Assembly: GCA_964625125.1 (NCBI GenBank)
Contig: CAZVAP010000035.1
Span: forward strand, 1-5,531
Length of the DNA stretch: 5,531 nucleotides
Origin: CAZVAP01 sp964625125
GTDB taxonomy: Bacteria > Patescibacteriota > Gracilibacteria > Absconditabacterales > Absconditicoccaceae
Reading direction: 5' to 3'
Shown here: positions 1 through 5,531 of the stretch, one piece after another
Layout of the letters: the number at the start of each line of letters is the position of its first letter
Position numbering within the stretch: position 1 is the stretch's first letter
Made by a program: the position numbers and the translations under genes
The notes under the pieces: model-generated
Databases searched by the model: none
What the model saw: the letters and a program-made list of their open reading frames with translations, nothing else
What the model was told of the DNA's origin: nothing

Positions 1-1035
1 TACCATTATAATATCAGGGTCTTGTCTTAAAATAGCTTTCAATCACTCAGCATAGGTATATCATTTACTAGGATTAATCTGTGATTGTTGAATATTTGGC
101 AAACTATATTCTACTGGATCTTCTAAAGTAATAATTTTTTTATCAGGTAAATTTAATTTAGATAAAATACTATATAAGGTAGTAGATTTTCAAGATCAAG
201 TAGGTCAGGTAACTAAAATCATTCCATGAGGTTTGTGAATATTTCTTTCTAAAATCTCATAAGATTTTCACATAAAACCTATTTCTTCAAAACTTCTAAT
301 ACTAGAAGAAGAATCTAAAAATCTCATAACAATACTTTCTCAATACAAAGTAGGCATAAAATTTACTCTCACATCTATTTTTACCTTTTTACCTCATTTA
401 TAAGTTTCAAAATCAAATCTACCATCTTGAGGTAGATAATCTATATTTAATCTTACATGAGCTAAACTTTTTAATTTTAGTAAGTATTTTTTAAATTCAG
501 CATGTGAAAATCTAACAACTCTTTTTAAAATTCAATCTTTTCTAACTCTTAGCCATATTCCATCTTCCTCAGGCTGAAAGTGTGCATCTGAGCTTCAAGC
601 CATAAAAGAAAGCCTTATAATCTCTTTTATAAAATCTGTTTCAGAATATTTACTTTTTTCAGAATATAATCTTTTAATAAGCTCAATAGCATGAGTTCAA
701 GTTGCAGTTTTCAACTCTTCAATTTCTTTCTTAGTTTTTTCTTCTAATGTTTTTAATTGTTCATACCAAGTTAAAGCAAAAGAAAATGCTTCATAATCTG
801 TATAATAAAAATCTATTTTATATCACTTAAATTCAACTTTTTCTTTAACTTGATTAATTAATAAAATATTCTTATTTGTTGTAAGAGCTTTTAAATTTTT
901 TCAATTCATATCAAAAAATAATATTTCGGCCTTTTCTGCTACTTGCTGATTAATAATTTTTAAAGCATCTAAATTTGGTTTTATCTTTTTTATATCTTCC
1001 AAAGATAAAATTCTCTTTTCACCTTGTAAAGTCAT
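1..1035 (-). CDS. pilB: GspE/PilB-type secretion/type IV pilus assembly ATPase (3' end outside window)
   Basis: Cytoplasmic hexameric ATPase that powers pilus (or pseudopilus) polymerisation at the inner membrane. It is open for 345 codons only if TGA is glycine (13 TGA). The first ~125 residues are poorly conserved, with a charged helical stretch at about 95-112. The core then follows: SSDAHFQPEEDG (148-159, the family's ASDIHIEP box), YLPQDGR (200-206), PTLYGESIVMRFLD (228-241), Walker A GPTGSGKST (277-285; its three glycines are all TGA), the Asp box LEDPVEY (304-310) and ILRQDPDIIMV (335-345). The window ends just before the expected GEIRD and the C-terminal third. Walker A lies earlier than the ~320 usual for PilB, so the N-terminal MshEN-like domain looks short. 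ATG 1033-1035 is the first start after an in-frame TAG at 1048-1050. PilB and GspE cannot be told apart here; PilB is preferred because CPR bacteria commonly carry type IV pili. Confidence 0.9.
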
Positions 1036-1066
1036 TAAAATTAGAAACTATCTAAAATTACTTTAA

Positions 1067-1094
1067 ATTATAATAACTATATTTTTTTTGTCAA
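1067..1094 (-). promoter_or_regulatory. sigma70-type promoter of the PilB-like ATPase gene
   Basis: On the minus strand a perfect -35 TTGACA (1094-1089) is followed after 16 bp by a perfect -10 TATAAT (1072-1067). Transcription would start near 1060, leaving a leader of about 25 nt before the ATG at 1035. The leader has no Shine-Dalgarno-like purine run. Confidence 0.7.
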
Positions 1095-1105
1095 AAAGCT
1101 TTGTA

Positions 1106-1133
1106 TTGCAAATAAATTTTAAAAATTTATCTT
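1106..1133 (+). promoter_or_regulatory. possible weak promoter of the nucleotidyltransferase gene
   Basis: TTGCAA (1106-1111; 4 of 6 to TTGACA) and TATCTT (1128-1133; 4 of 6 to TATAAT) are separated by 16 bp, the same spacing as the divergent promoter. The predicted start of transcription is near 1140, upstream of both candidate ATGs (1170 and 1188). In DNA this AT-rich such matches arise easily, so this is only the best available candidate. Confidence 0.25.
1112..1130. repeat. perfect 9-bp inverted repeat between divergent genes
   Basis: ATAAATTTT (1112-1120) and AAAATTTAT (1122-1130) are exact reverse complements around one central A. It lies between the two divergent genes, upstream of the minus-strand -35 box and overlapping the proposed plus-strand spacer, where an operator would sit. 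It is pure A/T, so chance is a real alternative. The remaining 152-bp intergenic region holds nothing else I can support. Confidence 0.35.
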
Positions 1134-1187
1134 AATAAAAAACTTTTATCTTACAAATAAAAATCAAAAATGCTATTTTATGATATT

Positions 1188-2015
1188 ATGAATTATAATT
1201 ACCCAGAAAATAAAGATTATTTTAAAATTAATCCAAACCTAAAAGAATGAATTAAACAATACCCTCTAAAACAAAAAAAATTCTCTAAAGATATCACACA
1301 ACAAATTAATTTTATAAGAAAATATCAAAAATTATTTAAATACTTACCTTTTGTAGAAGCAGTTTATGTATGTAATAGTGTATCATTTAAATCTGTTCAT
1401 AATAAATCTGATATTGATTTATTTATAATAATTTCTGAAAACAAATTACATATTTGAAGATTAATTGCTAAATTAATTTTTAAATTACTTAAAATTGAAT
1501 GAAATCATCAAGCAAATAAATTTTGTACAGGTTTTTGGATAACAACAAATGCTACTGATTTATACCCAATAAGTATATACCCTATTGATTTATATTTAGC
1601 TTATTGGATTGCACATTTACAACCAATTTACTGAAGAAATATAGAAATTTTAGAAAAAGTTTTTAAAGATAACATTTGGGTAAAGCAAATAATTTCAAAT
1701 TATGATTTTCAACCTCAAAATATAATATGAGTAAAAACTATAATATGAGAAAGCATAGTCAAAAAATTTTTAGAAAAATGCTTATGATTTAATTGGTTAA
1801 ACTTATTAATTGGGAAAATATGGAAAAGAAAAATGCTTAAAATAAAAGAAAAATTATGAGAAAAATGAAAAGATATAATAATATCAGATTATGTATTAAA
1901 ATTTTTTGCACCAGATAAAAGAAAATTAGTATATTTAAAATACAAAAGCTTAAAACCAAAATATTTACAAAAACATAAAAATCAGCAAACAAAATGGAAA
2001 TATAAACATATATAA
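1188..2015 (+). CDS. nucleotidyltransferase-fold protein, function unknown
   Basis: 275 residues in code 25, with 9 of 11 glycines written TGA. Residues 56-82 carry a pol-beta/MNT-type nucleotidyltransferase signature: a hydrophobic strand VEAVYVC, then NS in place of the usual GS, then KSDIDLFIII, with metal-binding aspartates D75 and D77. D134 in YPIDLYLAYWIAHL may be the third carboxylate. LAYWIAHL...PIYG (137-149) followed by NIWVK (162-166) resembles a CPR nucleotidyltransferase-domain family I recall, though this assignment is from memory. The C-terminal ~90 residues are rich in Lys and aromatics and end in a basic tail. The acceptor and nucleotide are unknown. ATG 1188 was chosen; an in-frame ATG at 1170 would add MLFYDI, and neither has a ribosome binding site. 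A toxin or antitoxin MNT is less likely because no HEPN partner gene is adjacent. There is no hairpin terminator before def. Confidence 0.75.
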
Positions 2016-2023
2016 ATTTTTTC

Positions 2024-2051
2024 TAGACTTTTTTTAGTTTTTATATATAAA
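2024..2051 (+). promoter_or_regulatory. probable promoter of the def-murE-mtaB operon
   Basis: TAGACT (2024-2029; 4 of 6 to the -35 consensus) and TATAAA (2046-2051; 5 of 6 to the -10) lie 16 bp apart. Transcription would begin near 2058 and give a leader of about 25 nt before the def ATG. Spacer and leader length match those of the PilB-gene promoter at the other end of the window, which raises confidence in both. Confidence 0.4.
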
Positions 2052-2066
2052 AGACTTACTTTAAAC

Positions 2067-2083
2067 TAGATTGTAATAATCTA
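2067..2083 (+). other. inverted repeat abutting the def start codon
   Basis: TAGATT (2067-2072) and AATCTA (2078-2083) are exact reverse complements around a GTAAT loop, and the last base is the A of the def ATG. In mRNA this would make a small, weak stem at the initiation site. There is no purine-rich ribosome binding site here. It may be chance in AT-rich DNA. Confidence 0.3.
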
Positions 2084-2784
2084 TGCTTTCAATCAAAAAA
2101 GTTCCTTATTTTGAAAAAAACAATATTACAAAAGATGAAGCTAGAGAACTAATTTTTAATTCACCTTTTTTTAGATATTCTCCAGAAAGAAAAAAAAGAA
2201 AAGAAAATCTAATGGAAAGTTTAGTTAGCATTTTAGAAGATAAGCAATTTTTAATGAAAAATTTAGAAAAAATAATAAGAGAAAAGTATCCTATACAAAC
2301 TTGACTTAATAATCCAATTTTAAGAACAAAATCAAAAGAAGTAGAAAATATAAAAGACCCTGAAATACAAAAATTTGCTGACATATTATTAGTAGCTATG
2401 AAAATGTATGATTGAATAGGTTTAGCTGCTCCACAAATTGGTGAAAATATTAGAATGATAGCAGTTTGTCAGCTAGATAAAAAAGAAAAAAATATTATAC
2501 TTACTGAAGTAATGATAAATCCTGAAATAATTGAAAGAAAGTGAGAATATATCTGTGAAGAATGATGTTTATCACTTCCATGACTTGAATGAAAAGTTAA
2601 AAGATCTAAATATGTAAAAGTAAAATACACTACACCAGAATGAGAAGAAAAAATCATAGAAGCTGAAAATTTAAATGCAGCAATTTTGCAGCATGAAATA
2701 GACCATTTAGATTGAATATTATTTTGGGATAAAGTAATTAATAAACAGCCTCAAATAAATATAAACAAGTTAGTTCAATTTTAA
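2083..2784 (+). CDS. def: peptide deformylase with an N-terminal extension
   Basis: Removes the formyl group from the initiator methionine of nascent proteins at the ribosome; an Fe2+/Zn2+ metallohydrolase. 233 residues in code 25, with 8 of 10 glycines TGA. All three catalytic motifs are intact: GIGLAAPQIG (111-120, with Q118), EGCLSLPG (160-167, metal ligand C162) and QHEIDHLDG (203-211, ligands H204 and H208, catalytic E205). The recognised fold starts only near residue 72-80 (QTGLNNPILR), so about 70 residues precede it. That extension is helical and charged, with a basic patch ERKKRKEN at 35-42, and matches no domain I know. In-frame ATGs at codons 44 and 59 would give shorter forms; codon 59 would yield a near-standard length. 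The 2083 start is favoured because the frame is open from it and a promoter lies just upstream. First gene of a likely operon, 16 bp before the Mur ligase. Confidence 0.93.
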
Positions 2785-2800
2785 AAATTTACTAAAACTT

Positions 2801-4087
2801 ATGATTGGTAAAATTAAAAATATTTTAAGAAAAAGTATTTTTTACAAAGTCTACAAAGATTTATCTAGTAAAATAGCAGCTTCAACTTTTTGACATCCTT
2901 CTAAACAGTTGATACTAATTGGAGTAACTTGAACAGATGGGAAATCAACAACTTCAAATATGATTCACAAAATTTTAAATGAAAACTTAGGTAAAACTGC
3001 ATTATTTACTACTGTTAATCAAAAATTTTGAAATATAGAATTACCAAATAATTACAAAATGACCAATGTTTCTGCTTGGAAAACTCAAGAATTTCTTAAG
3101 CAAGCTGTAGAAGAAGGTTGTAAATATTGTGTATTGGAAGTATCATCTCATTGAATTGATCAAAAAAGAGTTGCTAATATATATTTTGATGCAGCAGTTT
3201 TAACAAATATTACTCCTGAACATCTAGATTATCACAAAAACTTAATTGAATATGCAAATACAAAAAAAAAGCTATTTCAATGGGTTATTGAAAATAAAAA
3301 TTGATTAGGAATTGGTATTTTAAACAAAGATGACGAATTTTGAAAAGAATGGTTAGAGGAATTACCATTAAAAGTAGCATTATCATATTGAATATATTCA
3401 ACTGCTCAATTTAAAGCAGAAAATATTAAAGAAAGTTTAGATTGAACATACTTTGAACTTAAATATTTGAATCAAAATTATCCAGTAAACCTAAAATTAC
3501 CCGGTCTTTTTAATGTTTACAATGCACTAGCTGCTATTAGTTTAGCTTTTGCTCTTAAAGTACCTATTGAAAAAAGTATTAAAAGCTTAGAAGAATTAGA
3601 ACCTATAAAAGGAAGAGTAAATAAAATTTATGATAAAAACAAAAAGGCAACATTTATAGTGGATTATGCACATACTCCTAATGCTTTAAAGTCAGTACTA
3701 GAACTACTTAAAAAAGTAAAAAATAATTGAAGATTAATTGTTGTTTTTGGAGCTCCAGGAATGAGAGACCAATATAAAAGACCAAAAATGTGAGAAATTG
3801 TTGATAAGTATGCTGATATTATAATTTTAACTGATGATGATCCAGATAAAGAAGATAGATTTAAAATAATAGAACAAGTAAAAAAAGGAATTAAAAGAGA
3901 TATATGAGATAATTTTTGGATCTTACCAGAGAGAAAAGAAGCTGTTCATCTAGCTTATGACATAGCAAAGGAATGAGATATTATTCTAATAGCTTGAAAA
4001 TGACATGAAGAAGTACAATTAACAAATCATTGAAAAATAAAATACTCTGATTTACAAACAATTAAAAACCTAGTAAATGGAAATTAA
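2801..4087 (+). CDS. murE: MurE-like UDP-MurNAc-L-Ala-D-Glu ligase lacking the N-terminal domain
   Basis: Predicted cytoplasmic ATP-dependent amide ligase adding the third residue of the peptidoglycan stem peptide. 428 residues in code 25, with 15 of 28 glycines TGA. Motifs in order: P-loop GVTGTDGKST (41-50), EVSSHGI (113-119), TNITPEHLDYH (135-145), probable carbamylated K155 in NTKKKLF, LPGLFNVYNALAA (233-245), KGRVN (270-274), DYAHTPNAL (288-296), FGAPGMRDQYKRPKMG (316-331) and GKGHEEVQ (399-406). The GRV, DYAHTP and GKGHE set places it with MurE rather than MurC, MurD or MurF. E. coli MurE has about 495 residues with its P-loop near 115; here the P-loop is at 41, so the UDP-substrate-binding first domain is absent, replaced by a short basic/hydrophobic helix. 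I recall similar shortened forms in other CPR genomes. The substrate loop reads DDPD (346-349) where diaminopimelate-adding enzymes have DNPR, so L-lysine or another amino acid is more likely. Confidence 0.88.
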
Positions 4088-5240
4088 AATTTTTTGATGT
4101 AGATTTAATAAATATTATGCCCAAAAATGGGCAAGTTTTTTAAATAACCAAGATTGAATTTTAATTGCTTCTTGTGCAGTTACAGATAATGCAAAAAAAA
4201 AATTTATTAAAGAAGTAAAACAACAGATTAAAAAATGAAAGAAAGTATATCTTACATGATGCTGAGCTTTTTATAAAGATTGAGAAATTAAACCAGATTG
4301 GTTTTATTTAGCCTATCCGTCATTATATGATTATAAAAATAACATAGTATTACTACCTGAGAATCCACCAACAAACACAGCAAACACATTAAATAAGTGA
4401 ATATATACTAAAGGATTTGTTATTGTTCAATTGGGATGTGATAGTCATTGTACTTTTTGTATTACAGTAAAAAAAAGAGGAGCACATAAAAATAAAGATA
4501 TAAAAGAAGTAATAGATGAAATCAACAATCTTTATAAAAATTGAACTAAAGAAGTTGTTTTAACTTGAATTAATTTGGCAGCTTGGTGATTAAAAACAAC
4601 AAATGAATATCCAAATAAAATTTTTCCAAAATTATTACAACAAATTTTAGAAAATACTGAAATCCCTAGAATAAGAATATCCTCATTATGACCAGAATTT
4701 ATAGATGAAAGTTGGTATTCTATACTTGAAAATAATAGAATATTACCCTATTTTCATCTTTCTATACAATCTGGCTCAAATAAAATTTTAAAATCAATGT
4801 GAAGACATTACACAATTGAACATGTTAAAGAAATTATAAAAAATTTAAAAAAACTAAATAAATCTGTACCTGTAAATATTTGAGCTGACATAATTGTATG
4901 ATTTCCAGGTGAAACAGAAAAAGACTTTGAGTTAACTAAAGAAATTTGTTATGAAATATCTAAATTACATGTTTTCCCATTTTCAGCTCACCATATTTGA
5001 GATACTGTTCCAGCAAGCAAATTTCCAAACCAAGTTGACTATCAAACTAAGAAAAAAAGAGAAGAAGAATTAATAAAAATCTGTAATAAAAACTATGAAA
5101 ATCTAAATTTGAGCACAAAATGAAAAAAAGTAAAAGTATTAATAGAAGATAATAATACTTGATGGACAGAAAATTATTTAAAATATATTTCACAAACTCC
5201 AAAGGAAAAAGGAAAAATATATGAGATTATATGGAACTAG
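4077..5240 (+). CDS. mtaB: tRNA t6A37 methylthiotransferase (MtaB-type radical SAM)
   Basis: Predicted to convert t6A at position 37 of ANN-decoding tRNAs to ms2t6A, using two [4Fe-4S] clusters and S-adenosylmethionine. 387 residues in code 25, with 17 of 23 glycines TGA. N-terminal UPF0004 domain cysteines: FGCRFN (C8), ASCAVTDNA (C33) and TGCGA (C62). Radical SAM cluster: CDSHCTFC (C121, C125, C128), followed by KKRG. Later motifs: TGINLAAWG (163-171), RISSLGPEF (200-208), HLSIQSGSNKILKSMGRHY (227-245), GADIIVGFPGETEKDF (269-284), LHVFPFS (297-303) and PNQV (317-320). A TRAM-like RNA-binding tail follows (about 349-387, with VLIED and TENYLKY). NTCAVT- and LHVFPYS-type motifs favour MtaB over MiaB or RimO. 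The ATG lies 11 bp inside the murE end, indicating translational coupling. It ends in TAG, the only non-TAA stop seen. The loop after LHVFPFS (HHIGDTVPAS) departs from the usual R-x-GT-x-A. Confidence 0.92.
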
Positions 5241-5256
5241 CTTTTTATTTAATTTG

Positions 5257-5286
5257 ATAAAAATAAAAACTCCCTGAAAAGGGAGT
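5257..5286 (-). terminator. intrinsic terminator of the minus-strand membrane protein gene
   Basis: The arms ACTCCCT (5269-5275) and AGGGAGT (5280-5286) form a perfect 7-bp stem with a 4-base loop, one of the few G+C-rich elements in the window. Read on the minus strand, a T-rich tract TTTTATTTTT (5268-5259) follows directly, as expected for rho-independent termination of the gene ending at 5314. On the plus strand no T run follows it, so it looks one-directional. Confidence 0.8.
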
Positions 5287-5290
5287 ATTA

Positions 5291-5320
5291 AGAATTATCC
5301 AAATTCTATTTTATTATTTT
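5291..5320 (+). terminator. possible weak terminator of the def-murE-mtaB operon
   Basis: AGAATT (5291-5296) and AATTCT (5302-5307) pair around an ATCCA loop and are followed on the plus strand by ATTTTATTATTTT. The stem is short and AT-rich, so termination here is uncertain. It overlaps the last codons of the convergent gene. The stronger hairpin just upstream (5269-5286) would also be transcribed and may help. Confidence 0.3.
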
Positions 5321-5531
5321 ACTACTTTAGGTCTTATAAAAGCCTTTTTTGTAATAATTCCAATTAAAGTTTTAGTAAATACAATAAACCATAAAATAAG
5401 TGCTATTAGCCAAATAATAAACACTAAATTACAAATAAACATACAACTTAAATCTAAAGCAAGAAATTTAAGACCTATACCAAATGCTGCCATTGGGAAA
5501 ACTAGTGCCCACCAACCTAATGTATAAGGCA
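5314..5531 (-). CDS. C-terminal end of a membrane protein, probably a TDT (TehA/SLAC1-family) transporter
   Basis: Only the last 71 codons are inside the window; the start lies beyond the right edge. The fragment begins PYTLGWWALVFPMAAFGIG, resembling the final conserved WWAxxFP segment of TDT-family carriers (TehA, Mae1-type C4-dicarboxylate carriers, SLAC1 anion channels). Next comes a hydrophobic membrane span of about 25 residues (CNLVFIIWLIALILWFIVF) and a short basic tail ending RPKVVK and TAA. This fragment contains no TGA codon, and its four glycines are GGT or GGA. It converges on mtaB with a 73-bp gap and has a strong terminator immediately downstream. A membrane protein is certain; the family rests on one motif, and the substrate cannot be told. 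Confidence 0.6.
   Translation of the reverse strand, partial: PYTLGWWALVFPMAAFGIGLKFLALDLSCMFICNLVFIIWLIALILWFIVFTKTLIGIITKKAFIRPKVVK

Noticed and set aside
1126..1153. Direct repeat TTTATCTTA (1126-1134 and 1145-1153)
   Set aside because: Two copies of a 9-mer with one C in very AT-rich DNA are expected by chance often enough; spacing and context give no support.
2016..2066. Intrinsic terminator after the nucleotidyltransferase gene
   Set aside because: There are T runs and the AT palindrome TTTTATATATAAAA (2039-2052), but no G+C-containing stem before a T tract; the palindrome overlaps the proposed def promoter instead.
2072..2080. Extended -10 element (TG-T-AATAAT) just before def
   Set aside because: Transcription from it would start near 2087, after the def ATG, and no -35 lies at the right distance.
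2106..2657. Minus-strand open frames opposite the deformylase gene
   Set aside because: They overlap a gene with full catalytic motifs, show no recognisable domain, and their low-complexity Ser/Phe/Ile composition is that of an antisense shadow.
3467..3730. A separate 87-residue gene inside the Mur ligase
   Set aside because: It is in the same frame as the ligase and covers its residues 223-309, ending at a TGA glycine codon; it is part of that gene.
1..5240. Reading the genes as a cluster of pseudogenes with many in-frame stops
   Set aside because: The only interruptions are TGA, all at glycine positions. There are no frameshifts and every catalytic motif is intact, so recoding explains the pattern.
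1..5240. Code 4 (UGA = tryptophan)
   Set aside because: It would put Trp into the P-loops, SSHG, GKGHE and TGC motifs, where glycine is invariant; TGG is already used for Trp.
1..5531. Mobile elements, CRISPR arrays, tRNA or rRNA genes, defence system
   Set aside because: No transposase or nuclease motifs, repeat-spacer periodicity, terminal inverted repeats or tRNA-like cloverleaf seen; the DNA is nearly all accounted for by housekeeping genes.

Overview
The window reads as chromosomal DNA of a Candidate Phyla Radiation bacterium of the Absconditabacteria (SR1) / Gracilibacteria (BD1-5) group. These bacteria use genetic code 25, in which UGA is glycine. Under the standard code almost nothing is open. 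With TGA read as Gly, five long, compact protein genes and the tail of a sixth appear. TGA falls on glycines fixed by family motifs: all three glycines of GPTGSGKST in the PilB-type ATPase, EGCLS and HLDG in peptide deformylase, SSHG and GKGHE in the MurE-like ligase, and FGC, TGC and VGFPGE in the methylthiotransferase. I count about 62 TGA glycines against about 33 GGN glycines. Stops used are TAA (four genes) and TAG (mtaB). G+C is roughly a quarter, estimated from sampled lines. Nearly every arginine is AGA, and only four CpG dinucleotides occur in 5,531 bp.

Layout. 1-1035 (minus) is a GspE/PilB-type secretion or type IV pilus assembly ATPase, running off the left edge just after its Walker B region. 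It has a clear sigma70-type promoter (TTGACA, 16 bp, TATAAT). 1036-1187 is a divergent intergenic region. 1188-2015 (plus) is a nucleotidyltransferase-fold protein of unknown target. 2083-5240 (plus) is a tight cluster def - murE-like ligase - mtaB, with a 16-bp gap and then an 11-bp overlap, probably one operon with a weaker promoter at 2024-2051. 5241-5313 is a short tail-to-tail region holding a strong hairpin terminator for the minus-strand gene and a weak AT hairpin that may serve mtaB. 5314-5531 (minus) is the C-terminal end of a membrane protein, best matched to the TDT (TehA/SLAC1) transporter family.

How the genes work together. The operon joins nascent-protein processing (deformylase), tRNA position-37 modification (MtaB) and peptidoglycan stem-peptide synthesis (MurE-like ligase): growth housekeeping rather than one pathway. 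The ATPase would drive surface pili, which are common in these reduced, host-associated cells. I see no mobile element, CRISPR array, phage gene, tRNA or rRNA. The unusual content lies in the recoding, the CpG and CGN depletion, the absence of Shine-Dalgarno sequences, and variant domains in the deformylase and the Mur ligase.
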